A DNA stretch of 64,000 nt from Heliocidaris tuberculata (GCA_025618425.1 CM046841.1:5023239-5087238), one strand, 5' to 3'; positions 1 to 11,375 are shown, counted from the first letter of the stretch. Made by a program: numbers and translations. The notes: generated from the letters alone by a model not told the origin.

Positions 1-1468
1 CAAAAAAACATTGATTATACCTAAATTGAACTATCTGTTATGTATCGTATCAAATTTGCCAGTCACGTTTTATAACGTAATTCAACAGTTGTTATTCAAG
101 TTTTTATGGAGTAATAAGATTGATTAAATCAAACGTCCTTTATTGTACAATGATTATAACGAAGGTGGTCTAAATATGCCACATTTATTGTGTTTCACTC
201 TGGCCTTGAAAACTTCATGGGTTAAAAGATTCTTAGATGTTGAAAACAACGGTAAATGGAAATGTTTTTTTAGACAGTCTTTCCGCAACATGGGCAGGGA
301 AAACTTTTTATTTTAGAACATCCACCATAATCATTTATCCTTTAATTTGACTATTGCGCCGCTTTGGAACGATGTTTTAATTTCATGGTCATATTACAAA
401 TACTACAACCCTGTCAAATTTAAGGAAATATTATCTCAACCTCTGTGGTTCAATTCACATATTTTAGTTGATAGAAAACCGATGTATGTCAAAAAATGTT
501 CCGATTTATCTTTGATGTATATATCAGACATTTTAACACTAGACGGTTCCCTTAATTTTTTTGAAGTTATCGTTCAAAATTATGGTTATGCACCTTTTAT
601 GGTATATAATTCTCTCATATCCGCCATACCAAATGAATGGAAAAGGAAAAAAGGAGTCAGTTCCTAGACAAAAATGAATTTATTAGAACCACATTTTGAT
701 AGATTATATGATTTCCTTAAACACAAAAAGGTTTTCTAAACTCTGTTACTGCACTTTTCTACGTAGTTATACCATGCTTGTGTTAGAAACTGATCAACAA
801 TCGAAATGGGAAAATGATTTGTTATTAGAATTATCAGATGATGCAACGTGGACGTCTCGTTTTACTTTGATACATAAATCTTCAATAAATAATAGATTAA
901 GGAATTTTCAGTTCAAATCTATCTATAGGAAATTTGCTACAAATACATTTCCATGTAAAATTTGAATTTTTGATCTAAATTTATGTAATTTTTGTGACGA
1001 ACAAGAACAAACATTGTATCTTAAAAGATTCGACTCTTAAGATTATTACGTGTAGAAATTTGTTTGTTACATTAGTAACTGTAAAAGAACACTTTTACGT
1101 CATGAATACTATAATATTATACGACAAATACTTTATTTGTTAATCATGCAAATGTCAAAACATCATCCCTCTGTTCAAATCTTTTTTTTTTATTTTCTTT
1201 AATACAATTATTAAAAAAAAAAAAAAACAGAACGCATAACCTCCTTTAAACTCAACCGTCCTGAACTTCATAAGAAAAAATGGAAGGCTGTCTGCACTTT
1301 TACATCAGTACACAGTACATAATAATTGTAAATCCGACAAGTTACTTTATGAGATGTTCTATCTTATTCAATCATGTCTTTGTGTTTTCAAAGTTCCATA
1401 TGTATTTATTTTGAGATTATCTTTTGTGAAAATGTGAATTACAAATAAAATTTATGAAAAAAAAAAAA
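1..1468 (+). pseudogene. Tx1/L1-like non-LTR retrotransposon, decayed 3' half
   Basis: Three plus-strand frames carry pieces of an L1/Tx1-type ORF2 C-terminus. Bases about 1-300 give a 'LLFKFLWSNK...GGLNMPHL' pattern, 347-667 give QPLWFNSHILVDRKPMYV, and 696-1040 give KWENDLLLEL...FATNTFPCKI then a C-F-C-D knuckle-like end. Frameshifts and stops separate them, so it is dead. An AATAAA and an A12 run at about 1446-1468 mark the 3' end. The 5' end lies outside the window. The clade call comes from motif pattern only. Confidence 0.7.
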
Positions 1469-2327
1469 TCTTGGAAAATGTTGTCTTCGACTTGGCAGTT
1501 CTTCTGCTCCAAGGAGGCAGAGAGTGGTAGAGATGATAGCATTCATGCCTCTCAGTTAATATACACCCTATTCATCATAGTTAGCTATTGATTAAAAGAT
1601 AATATCATAAATGATAAATGAAATGCTCTTCTCAATTTTTTCAGATAAACATATTCAAAATCCCATCACAACCCACGTCAATGTAAAAGGCAATTCAGCA
1701 CTCACCTGTACTTGTCGACATCAACAAAAGGCAAATATCGAGTAATTCTAATTAACGTTTATAAATTGTCAGCATGAAGCTTATCATGATGTGAAAAAAT
1801 TAACTACTGTTTCCGCTTTCAGAAAATACCATTCTTTTGTAAAAAGGTATTTTTATGTCAATTGAATACATAAGGAAATATTCAGTATTTGAATCAGCAA
1901 GTTATTTCCTCTCTATATGAATGTGGAGTCATTTGCATCTACAGGAAAATTAAATGTATATGTCTTTTGATAGCAGGAAAATTGATGAAAATAAAATCTA
2001 ATCTTTGCCCAACCTTTTGTTCTCCCATCGACCAATGGAATCAACCACTATTCAATAGACAATGATCTCATTTAAGGAAGTCCTATGCTAAAATTAATAT
2101 GAATCACCTGTAATAAGGATCGTACTTGAAAGGTGGAACACTTAACAATAATGATGTTTATCTTTTCACCCTTCATTACCCATTCATAAAGGAGTGTATA
2201 TACGGGAGAATGGGGGATGCATCCCAAAGAATTCTAGACGGGGGATAGCGAGTACAATCACCCGAGGTTTCGATGAAAACAAAAATAGAGAAAATATGGC
2301 AAGTTTGATATTTAATGCTAGTATATA
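1469..2327. other. No recognisable gene
   Basis: AT-rich single-copy-looking DNA; I see no conserved coding frame, TIR or tandem repeat. Confidence 0.5.
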
Positions 2328-2510
2328 ATGGACATGTTTACGGTCTTAAACTGGCAAGAGCTGCCAATTCGATGGAATCAACACAGAATGATCCATGTGT
2401 ATAAATGTATTAACGATCTCGCACCCGATTACTTTAAATATTTGTTCACCAGACAAATTCATTCGTTTGACACAATATTCCGAATTAATGGCTCTCCTAA
2501 CAATACATTA
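2328..2510 (+). pseudogene. Non-LTR retrotransposon RT C-terminal fragment
   Basis: Encodes LNWQELPIRWNQHRMIHVYK followed by CINDLAPDYFKYLF, the 'L.WLP...R...YK..N..AP.Y' region downstream of RT in L2/CR1/jockey-type elements. About 60 codons are recognisable, then the frame decays. A (TCTA)n run follows near 2719-2733. Confidence 0.6.
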
Positions 2511-2999
2511 AGATTATTATTATTATTTTTTTTTATTAAGAGTATTTTTTTTTATAATGTATTATGGTAGAATAATCATGTTCACTTATGAGCTTGACGA
2601 TACGTAGAATCAAAGAACAAAAATATAAAGTTTGTTTAGGGCAAAGCAAATTTACCCCATGTTGTCCTCAGTTATTTTAACATGTACATCTGGAAAAGGG
2701 TAATATGTCGTTTTTTAAATCTATCTATCTATCTGTGGGGCAACTTTGTGATATATTGAGACATAGATTCTTTCTGTCTAACTGAAAAGCATAATATTCC
2801 ATCATTTCAAGCAATTTACATCAATAATGCCATTGACACGTCGTAACGTCCACAACCATAGCGGTATTACATATACGAATTCAATTCCTAAACCTCTGAA
2901 ATATCCATAAAGCATCCCAATATCATAATGATGATCATAATCGTAGTAACCTCATTATTAGTCCTTTGAGCAATTTCCCGAGTACTTGATAGACTCAGC

Positions 3000-3110
3000 A
3001 TAGAGATTTTAGTTTAGGACTAAAAACACATTGCTTTGATTTAAGTCTAAACTAAAGTGTATGTTAGTATGATTGATATGATTGAATAAAACTGAATCTG
3101 AATCTGAAAA
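3000..3110 (+). repeat. 3' tail of a CR1/jockey-like retrotransposon
   Basis: Ends GAATAAAACTGAATCTGAAT, a short tandem CTGAAT tail. The same tail closes the retrotransposon at about 35966, so both belong to one family. Confidence 0.5.
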
Positions 3111-3866
3111 CTAGGGTTATAAATTTTTGGTAAATATAAATTTTGAAAAATTGTAGCAGAAATAGTTTACTCTAAGAAAACCAAATAACGTCAACAAGAA
3201 CTCCAGTTTTAAAAGGAGCCTGTACAGTACAGGATCAATTTCATTCAGCCGAAGTAATCAATTTAGACGCTGTGTCATGAGTATGGTTTGTGTTAGGAGA
3301 CTATACTTTTATTTGGTGGGAGTTTTTCCCCCTAGATTTAGAGACCTCATAATAGGCCTGATTATTGGCCAATTGTGTTTATGTTGAATCTGCGGTAATG
3401 TTATCAGAAATTCGGAAATTCATTCTCAGTAACGGTGATGAGAGACGGTTAAAATTGTGCAGTACACCTTCACCCCCTTCCCGATCCCACTGAAAATATA
3501 ATTTCTTTGTTCCCCATTTTGCGTGACAATTAGTCCATCTCTAGTTCCTATTCAGTGGCTGAATTGGTACCAGATGTATTACTAACAATCATTTCTTTCA
3601 GTAAATGTTTTATGTATGGACTCATCCTCAGTAAACACTTCCATGCAGGCAGGCTGAGATGTGTCTTCTTGAAACCATACAATTGGCTCTGAAGTACTGT
3701 GAAATCGGTTATAAATCAGTCTTTCTATCTACCCTCATTAAATGTTAAGTGTTTATTACATTTCAATTAATTCTATTTTTATAGTTTAATCGGGATATTC
3801 GTTTTGGTTTTTCTGAAGGGCCGATTTGTATTTGACTTATAGGCATGTTGATTTGCACTGGAAGGG

Positions 3867-4827
3867 CTGGGTAACAGTGGCGGCACCAGGATCTTTAAAG
3901 TGGGGGAGGGGGGAGGCAAATGGGGGGCAAAAGAAAATGTTGGGGGGGGGGCAAGGGCGGACAAAAAAAATTTTGACACTTTTTGTAGTGAAAATGTACA
4001 GAATATTCGGCTATAAACTTACCCAGATATGAGGACATTTTGAGCATCTAGCTGAACTGCCCGATTATAAATAGGTGTTAGTTATATACTGCGAGCGAGC
4101 AAAAATTTTGACATTTTTCGTAGTAAAAATGTACAGAAATTACATATTCGGCTATAAAACTGCCCCAATATGCATGAGGACATTTTGAGCATCTAGCTGC
4201 CCGATTATGAGGGGGTAGTTATTTATTGCGAACACTTTTTGTCGTGAAAATGTACAGAAATTATATTCGGCTATGAAACTACCCAGATATGAGGACATTT
4301 GAGCATCTTGCTGCCCGATAATAAGGTGGTAGTTATACATTGCGAGCGGGCCAAAATTGTGAAACTTTTTGTGGTGAAAATGTACAGAAATGATTATTTG
4401 GCTATAAAACTACCCCAATATGAGGACATTTGATCATCTCGCGGCCTGATTATGTGATGGGAGTTATAGGCCTGTATTGCGAGCGAGCGAAGCGAGCTAG
4501 CAAAAATTTTGACACTATTATAGTGGAAATGTACAGAAATTATTCGGCTATAAAACTACCCAAATATGAGGATATTTACATGAGCTGAGCGAACAAATTT
4601 GCCCCATGCCCCCCCCCCCCACCCCCACCTTGATGCCGCCACTGCTTTCCAAGTTTCCGTTTTCTTTCTTTTTCCTTTTCTCCATTCCTTTTTCACTTTT
4701 TTCTTTCCTTTTCTTTTCTTTTTCATTTTCCACCCTTTTATTTTTTTTCACTCCGAAAATTATTGGGGGGGGGGCAAATGCCCCCCCATGCCCCCCCCCC
4801 CCTCTTGGTGCCGCCACTGCTGGGTAA
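3867..4827. mobile_element. Complete non-autonomous hAT element (MITE) with 8-bp TSD
   Basis: Element 3875-4819 (945 bp). Left TIR CAGTGGCGGCACCAGG, right TIR reads CAGTGGCGGCACCAAG on the minus strand. Both flanks carry the identical 8-bp duplication CTGGGTAA (3867-3874 and 4820-4827), diagnostic of hAT. The interior holds about five imperfect tandem units of about 125 bp (3968-4590; each with GAAAATGTACAGAAAT and CGGCTATAAAACTACCC), then a pyrimidine-rich stretch and G/C homopolymers. Open frames inside it are low-complexity artefacts; no transposase is present. Confidence 0.9.
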
Positions 4828-4905
4828 ATAAAACAGCAAAAACAAATCCCGCCCCTATTTTTTTTTCATTATTTCAAAGTAAGACTATAGCTTTCGTTGT
4901 TCATC

Positions 4906-4967
4906 AGTTCCTCACACTCGATATGGCCTACAGTTTAGTTCCTCACACTCGATATGGCCTACAGTTT
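4906..4967. repeat. Perfect 31-bp tandem duplication
   Basis: Two adjacent copies of a 31-bp unit beginning AGTTCCTCACACTCGATATG. Confidence 0.85.
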
Positions 4968-5160
4968 AATACGGGGAAGTATTTGTGCATCAGAATAAAT
5001 GCAGTCTGCTTAGCACTGAAAAGAGGGACTATGGCAGCTAACAGATACACTGATGAATAACTATATAGAAAAAAAAGAATGGTTAAGTCACATGCCATTT
5101 CGAAAGCTATAATTTGTCTGCAACCCTGTAATTTAGAGAAAAATCCATATCATTTTTTAC

Positions 5161-5255
5161 ATTAATTTTGTCCACTTTACAAGTTTTCCAATCAACATTT
5201 CATCCAATCAGCATTTAGACTTATAACCAGTCGGGCCAATAGCCATTTTGTGTAA
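5161..5255. repeat. Dispersed repeat shared with 15205-15290
   Basis: GTCCACTTTACA, CCAATCAACATTTCA and GGGCCA(A/G)TAGCCATT recur in the same order at both places. No coding content. Confidence 0.55.
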
Positions 5256-5562
5256 AACCATTAGTTATTGTGGTATAGTTGTTCATTATCCCATTCCAGA
5301 CAAATAATGAGAACAAAACAAGGTTATATGCGGTATTCCGTGGTTTAATAATTCGAGTAGCATTATCAAGATAGAATCCGCTCCATAAAATTCCATAATC
5401 ATTAACGATAATCATGACATAATTTCGTATCGTACTTCATATAATATCATATATTGATTGTTGAGGCCTCCTGAGATATATTTCCAACGAGCCCAGGCTC
5501 TTTGATTTTCATTGTATATCAATCTAGGATTCGTAATGAAACTTCCTCAATTTAAAACTCGT

Positions 5563-5836
5563 GGCAAGATTTCTCAGCTTGCCGCAATAAATCCCATTTT
5601 GGAAAATAATTGGTTAACTAATTCAGGAACAAAAGGCAAGATTTCTCAGCTTGCAAAGTCTCCAAAATTAATGGCAAGATTTCTCAGCTTGCCCAAATCC
5701 ATGGCAAGATTTCACAGCTCGCCCTTCCCACGTAAATTTCGTGGCAAGATTTCTCAGCTTGTCACGTGGCCAACGTAGGGCAATACTAATCAAAATCCAT
5801 CCACGGCCAATTTACGACAAGATTTCTCAGCTTGTC
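5563..5836. repeat. Cluster of six 21-bp palindromic motifs
   Basis: Six copies of GGCAAG-N9-CTTGCC with the spacer ATTTCTCAG start at 5563, 5635, 5673, 5703, 5743 and 5816. Start intervals are 72, 38, 30, 40 and 73 bp, and the spacers between copies are unrelated. The overlapping KISQL-repeat reading frame is a by-product of the motif, not a convincing gene. Confidence 0.85.
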
Positions 5837-5839
5837 ACA

Positions 5840-6593
5840 ACCTACCTGGCAAACGTGGGATATAATATGCATTCTTTTTCGATTGTTCCAAAACCAAATT
5901 CGAACCCTTCATCTCAGGAAGCCTCTTGTTATACACTGTTTTGATTTACAAAATAATGTAAGCGTACTGAATATCAGAATGTGGTGTGGCCAAAAAATGC
6001 AATTTCGCCAAACGGGCTGGCTCCAACTGCCAGGAGAGTCAGCCCGCCGCCACAACACAGGATGACATTTCGGAAAGTTTCGCTAAAACTTTATGAAAAG
6101 TGCATAGAAATAGAAAAATGAATATGGTAACGACGATAGAATTAGATCAAATAAGGTAACGTGAATAAAATAACTCGAAGAAGAGGAGATGGGATGGTAA
6201 TGATAAAATAATGGAATTATATTGATATAATAAACACGAAAATGAAGAAATTAAAGAATATAACAAACAGTACGATAGGATGATGATGATGACAATGATG
6301 CCCCTGCATATGCTGCCCAAGCTAAAGGCGTCAAAAGTAAAACATATAACAACCCTGAAGCTGACGACAATAACAATAACGAAACGAAGAGGTGGAAAGG
6401 TAGTAATGAGTACAATCACAATCCTCAACGGACTGAAATAATTGGAGCATCGTCATCATCATCATCATCCTTTAACTCGTAAGAACAGAAGCAAACAAGT
6501 AGCAAAATAAAGTATCGTCAGATAAGGGGGGGGGGGGGGGCAAGGCAGAGCTCATTAGCTAGAATTAGAAACTGATGAAGAAGGAAAGGTCCC
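5840..6593. other. No recognisable gene; microsatellite-rich
   Basis: Contains a GATGATGATG run (about 6278-6300), a CATCATCATC run (about 6448-6470) and a G14 tract (about 6527-6540). No conserved frame seen. Confidence 0.5.
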
Positions 6594-7077
6594 GGGACTT
6601 CTCAATACAGATGCGAGCGAGGCTTGGCCCAAGATAAAAAAGAGACTGGCACTGGCCGACTAAAATTGTTAAGTGTTCGTGGATACCAGCTTTCATTCAA
6701 CATGTTCATTCAATGAGTATTCCAAACCTCGTAATCCGCTACCTCTGTAAAGCGCCTTGGCCTCATCAAATAGTGCGATGACCCAAAGGTCAGTGGTTAG
6801 GTCGCGTGCCGAACCAGTGCCTCGTCGCGTGGATGCCCCAAAATAAAACAAGCTTCCAGTAGAAGGCATAATCAAACTTGTGTGTGATGACACTAGCCCG
6901 TCATTTAACTGCAATGGGAGATATAAAAGAGAAAAGGCAAGCAGCAGGGAGGACTGTGGACACCAGTGAGTAAAGCTTACATATACAGCTCCTTCAGAAA
7001 GCCCCATTCTTTACCTCTTTTATATGTCGCTGTGGAAACTGGAAAAAGGACATTAAGATAACTCTCCCAAGTACAAT

Positions 7078-7350
7078 TCAATTAATTAAATGGCCGTTTA
7101 GCACGGTTGTGTTAGCACGAATATATCGCCGGTGAGTGTTAGAAACCCACCGGCCCATATTTTGGATGCAAACGTCAGGTACGCCCGCCATCGCGGCAGA
7201 CGTTGCGGCCCCAATACGAAAGGAATGAGAGGAATAAAAGGCAACAGGTAAACCGATAAAGTTTATCACTCGCTTCAACTTTCCACTGAACTCATGCCTC
7301 GTTAACGGATGCGTGTCGAAATGCCGAAAAAAGGGCGACCCCAGTACCAC
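7078..7350 (-). pseudogene. Tyrosine recombinase, C-terminal catalytic part (frame-shifted)
   Basis: Continues the recombinase in the next frame: HSFRIGAATSAAMAGVPD gives the HxxR box, GRWVSN the H/W position, and RRYIRA the nucleophilic tyrosine. All catalytic residues of the family are present once the two frames are considered together. Ends NGHLIN then stop. Confidence 0.85.
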
Positions 7351-8215
7351 TACGGATAGATAGGTAATCTTCCACGGCTCGTACTGGACACATGAGAGCC
7401 ATGTCGTTGGGAGGAATTACAATGCGACAGCCCCTCCCTGTTTGATCCGTTTTAGACCTACGAACTGTTACATGCAAGTTTCTGTTACTGTTTGTACCCC
7501 ATATGTGAACGTCGTCCTGTGAAAAGGGAAAGGGACCCCTTTTGGATTTTGCTGTGAACTCCCCCACCCGAAGAAAACCAAAAAACGCTACCAGAAATGC
7601 TGCTCGAAATAATGCCTGGTCGTAGGTACTCTCGCAAACGTGTGAAATGGAATTGATAATTGATTTGAGAATGGGTGCAGTTATGGGACATCGTGTATCA
7701 TGGCGGGCATTTCTGCGCCTACATCCGTCAACCAATCGACGAATTACAAAACCGTTTGTTATATCGGGCCATCCTAATGCCTGCATACCGAAAGCTATAC
7801 CAGAAATATATGTACTAATAGTTGCCCCTGGATAGCCATGCCATGAAAGAAAAGATATAAGTTGAGCGACTTGCTCAACATCTGGTTTAATACTTATATC
7901 GTAGTGATATCGCAACCTAAACTGCTGGAATGCAGACCAGGCTTTCTCGTAAGTAGAGTGAGTACTCGGCGCTCGAGATGCAAACAGGAGGCGATTCCTT
8001 TCTATAAGAAGCTCTGCCATAGATGGGTGGGTAGGTCGCATCCTAGCCGATCTGGCTGCGGGAGAGGGCAGGCGGGCCAGCAGGATTAACCGCTTGGCTC
8101 GATGTCGCGATTGTAAGCCATAACTCCGTATCAATAGTCGCCCACGATCGGTGTGGTTGCCGAGCTTGACGGAGGCGGAATTGCGCATCGTATGAGCGCC
8201 AATTATACCCCCCAT
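7292..8215 (-). pseudogene. Tyrosine recombinase, N-terminal and central part
   Basis: Contains a SAM-like core-binding domain (PSTHSTYEKAWSAFQQF, QLISFLSWHGYPGATISTYI) and the first half of the catalytic domain: arginine in FFGFLRVGEF, lysine in RRSKTDQTGRG, then CPVRAVEDYLSIR. The likely translation start is an internal Met near MAELLIERNR. After SGTGVAL the frame is lost: one extra C relative to the copy at 60320 (GTCGCCC versus GTCGCC) shifts it, so this copy is probably inactive. Confidence 0.8.
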
Positions 8216-8798
8216 ACCGGACTATCGAACGCACGATATCCATGTATTTTAGCAACTCGCGCGCTCGCGCCGGGTGACGTTCTAAATAGATGGACGCAAA
8301 GACCAGAAAAGCAGACGTCCACTGCCCAATATCATAAATCACTTGAGCCTTGCTTTGCGGGCGCAAAACTACCGATGACCCCGCGGAACAAAAACTAAAA
8401 GTTTGAATCGAAGTGTCTTGGGCACTATCCCTTTTCAGCAAAAGACCCAACTCTATGAATTCCCCCCTCCAGATCTTCTCCTTAATAGTAGCCGGTACCT
8501 CTCCGCCTAGCTCATCGCAAACACAGCTCAGCATAGCCGGCTGTGGAGAGAGGTCGATGCCCGAAGTAACAGGCAGTGAGTGGGCTGAAGGTGGAGGTGG
8601 GGAACGAACAGAATTAGGGGGAACATTTTCAAGAGTAGGACATGCTGGCGCATGTATTGTACGAAAATTGGTAGTAGCAAGCAGGGAAAGTAAAAACATG
8701 CTACTCGAATAAGACCACGAAGAAAAGTGGGAGAGAAGTTGGAAATCTCCACCGCCGAGCCTGGTATGCATAACAAGCTCGTAAAAAGGGGGGAGCAC
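8043..8798 (-). CDS. Upstream ORF of YR transposon, function unknown
   Basis: 251 codons from the first ATG. The N-terminal 90 or so residues are low-complexity (S/P-rich). The C-terminal half is ordered-looking: KIWRGEFIELGLLL, then RSIVRYGGYNWRSYDAQFRL and SWATIDTELWLTIA. I recall similar segments in uncharacterised proteins linked to recombinase-type elements in marine invertebrates, but cannot name a domain. It overlaps the recombinase frame by about 170 bp in another frame, so the two may be linked by frameshifting or reinitiation. A gag-like or DNA-binding accessory role is possible but unproven. The start codon is uncertain. Confidence 0.6.
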   Translation of the reverse strand: MLPPFYELVMHTRLGGGDFQLLSHFSSWSYSSSMFLLSLLATTNFRTIHAPACPTLENVPPNSVRSPPPPSAHSLPVTSGIDLSPQPAMLSCVCDELGGEVPATIKEKIWRGEFIELGLLLKRDSAQDTSIQTFSFCSAGSSVVLRPQSKAQVIYDIGQWTSAFLVFASIYLERHPARARELLKYMDIVRSIVRYGGYNWRSYDAQFRLRQARQPHRSWATIDTELWLTIATSSQAVNPAGPPALSRSQIG

Positions 8799-8803
8799 CT
8801 GTT

Positions 8804-8823
8804 CCGCCCGCCTTGGCGGGCGG
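8804..8823. repeat. GC-rich perfect hairpin at 5' end of YR transposon
   Basis: CCGCCCGCC, TT, GGCGGGCGG: a 9-bp perfect stem with a 2-base loop, right inside the terminal direct repeat. Confidence 0.85.
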
Positions 8824-8832
8824 GGGGACTTC

Positions 8833-9195
8833 CAACTTCATCCTTGGTGTCTAGACTTGGGATAACGGCTTATTAACGCATTTCATACGTTAAAAGGTAT
8901 TAATTTGACTCTCAATCCAAGGGTCGAGGGTTCGAATCTCAGCCCTCATTAAAATCTTTTGGCAAGACATAAATCCGCGTTTGCCATTCTGCACCCAGGT
9001 ATTTTAACACCTATTTAAAAAGTTTAACGGGTACCTGGCAGGATTTATTCCTTGAAATGCGCTGTTATTGGTGTAATGACCACTTCATCCAAACAATCGT
9101 CGTTGAATTCACGAAGTGGCACGAACGCCAAAAATAGCGTAAAATATCAATTTTCAGGTTTTTTTTTTCAATTTATAGCATCTATTTCCCGTCAT
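8833..9195. other. No gene; possible SINE-like B box
   Basis: GGTTCGAATC at about 8929-8938 resembles a pol III B box, but no convincing tRNA fold or A box surrounds it. Confidence 0.3.
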
Positions 9196-9992
9196 CAGTG
9201 GTGGCACCAGGATTTTTAAAGTGGGGGGGGGGGGGGGCAAATGGGGGGCAAAAGAAAATGTTGGGGGGGGGGCAAGGGCGGAAAAAAAAAATTTGACACT
9301 TTTTGTAGTGAAAATGTACAGAATATTCGGCTATAAACCTACCCAGATATGAGGACATTTTGAGCATCTAGCTGAACTGCCCGATTATAAAGAGGTGTTA
9401 GTTATATACTGCGAGCGAGCAAAAATTTTGACATTTTTCGTAGTAAAAATGTACAGAAATTACATATTCGGCTATAAAACTACCCCAATATGCATGAGGA
9501 CATTTGAGCATCTTGCTGCCCGATTATGAGGTGGTAGTTATACATTGCGAACGGGCAAAAATTTTGAAACTTTTTGTGGTGAAAATGTACAGAAATGATT
9601 ATTTGGCTATAAAACTACCCCAATATGAGGACATTTGATCATCTCGCGGCCTGATTATGTGGTGGGAGTTATAGGCCTGTATTGCGAGCGAGCGAAGCGA
9701 GCGAGCAAAAATTTTGACACTATTATAGTGGAAATGTACAGAAATTATACTATAAAACTACCCAAATATGAGGATATTTACACGAGCTGAGCGAACAAAT
9801 TTGCCCCATGCCCCCCCCCCCAACCTTGATGCCGCCACTGCTTTCCAAGTTTCCGTTTTCTTTCTTTTTCCTTCTTTTCTCCATTCCTTTTTCACTTTTT
9901 TCTTTCCTTTCCTTTTCTTTTTCATTTTCCGCCCTTTTATTTTTTTCACTCCGAAAATTATTGGGGGGGGGGGGCAACTGGGGGGGGGGGGA
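9196..9992. mobile_element. hAT MITE, second copy, right end truncated
   Basis: Left TIR CAGTGGTGGCACCAGG at 9196, same order of internal about 125-bp units (four here) and the same pyrimidine tract as the element at 3875. It loses similarity in a G-run at about 9980-9992; no right TIR or matching target duplication follows. Confidence 0.85.
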
Positions 9993-11370
9993 GCAAAGCT
10001 TCGTAACTTTACGAACAGCTTCATGAAACACCCTCCTGATCTATTATATATCCCCTTCTATAATATGGTTATATTTGCTTTGAGGCGCAGAGTATGATCA
10101 TAAAAAGATAATGTTGATAAACACAGTCTGTTTTCAAAAGCTACCTAGATGGATTTATTTACCTGAACTGATATAAAAAGCAATGTAATTATCTTGGCCC
10201 AGTAACATAGCTTTTAAGTAGTGCCATCAATCAAATACTGCCATATTCATGATCTAGTTTCATGTTGTAGATTCTATGTTTGTCGTTGCTTTAATAGCAA
10301 CTTACTTGAAACTGTCACGTATTCAGTGTCAGCATATATGGCTAATCTTAGAAGACAAAGGGATCCAGAGATTCTGCTGATATGTCTTTGATATTTCTCT
10401 TTGTCAAATATGTTTTATATGTTTACATGGTATATCTATTAAAACAGAGATAAGCGGTTAAAAGTACAAAGGGTCCATGAATAGATTCCCGTTTTAATGA
10501 TCCTATTTTTGGAAATCCCTAAAACAAAATCCCTAGATCGAGGGAATCTAGTTCGGCATAGTCTCTGGAAAGCTTGCATTTTTAAATAAATCACAGGTTC
10601 AGGGTAGAATTGAAATGAAATGTTTCAAAAAATTAAAGTTTATTCATGAGGTTCAGTCTTGTCTATCAATCTCAAAATATAGTCAAATGATTTTTAAATG
10701 AAAAACAATATATTTCAGAGAAAACAGCCCAACAGATAACCCTGATCAATGTGGTTTTCTAACGTAGCTCTAAGAGGCTTGGTCAGACATCAACAATAAC
10801 GTTTATCTATACGCTAAACGTTCCTATGTTGTTCTCCTTTTTTATATATAGAAAATGAATGGGATACTGTTGTACGACAGACGTCATTGATTTTGTGGTA
10901 ACTCCATAGCTTCCGTCAACGATAGTATTGTCGCGTTGGGATCGTTTGGCGAGCGATTTTATTATTACCTGATTACAGACCTCCACGATAATTTCTGTGA
11001 GCCAATATTTAACTATATGATATGACATCAGTTTGGAAGAAGCCAGGCTGGCAGTGTCCACCTTGTTTCAGTGACCGAACCTCACTGATTTTATCGTTTG
11101 GTGTCACCATTTTTATCGTTATCGCTATCGTTAGATTATGTATGCAGAAAGTTTATAGATATCATCATCATTAAGGTCTGACCAGGCCTTGAGGCTAATC
11201 ATTGACAAATTCTTTATTTTTAACATCTAATGCACCAAGAAAACCGACAAAATCCTTAATCCACACTTTATTACATTGAACATCACTGTAATGAAATAAT
11301 TAATGAAGACAGTATATAGAGCAGCTCATTTATATTCACAATGTTCTATTTTTTAGTCTTTGAAGGGGTA
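9993..11370. other. No recognisable gene
   Basis: AT-rich unique-looking sequence; no supported coding frame, TIR or array. Confidence 0.5.
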
Positions 11371-11375
11371 AGAGT

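Larger units (their letters stand above)
6594..8832 (-). mobile_element. Tyrosine-recombinase transposon, copy 1 (Crypton/DIRS-like YR)
   Basis: About 2.24 kb, minus strand. It is bounded by the same 8 bp (GGGACTTC on the plus strand) at 6594-6601 and 8825-8832, i.e. short direct terminal repeats rather than TIRs. It encodes an upstream ORF (8043-8798) and a tyrosine recombinase (7078-8215, one frameshift). The 3' non-coding part (6594-7077) is conserved in the second copy at 60585-61259, which supports the 3' boundary. No reverse transcriptase is visible between the ends, so a Crypton-type DNA element fits better than a full DIRS. The 5' boundary rests on the direct repeat alone. Confidence 0.75.

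Noticed and set aside
4599..5060. Open frame of 153 codons with a P-rich start
   Set aside because: Lies across poly-C and T/C-rich ends of the hAT MITE; the homologous copy at 9768 has a different frame structure.
5512..5778. Frame with KISQL peptide repeats as a repeat-containing protein
   Set aside because: The repetition follows the DNA palindrome, spacers have no shared coding signal, and the last copies fall in another frame.
5563..5836. CRISPR array
   Set aside because: Eukaryotic context, irregular spacer lengths of 9-52 bp and no cas genes.
6147..6428. Minus-strand hydrophobic frame of 93 codons
   Set aside because: Low-complexity I/V/S/L frame over AT- and GATGAT-rich DNA; no motif or homology recognised.
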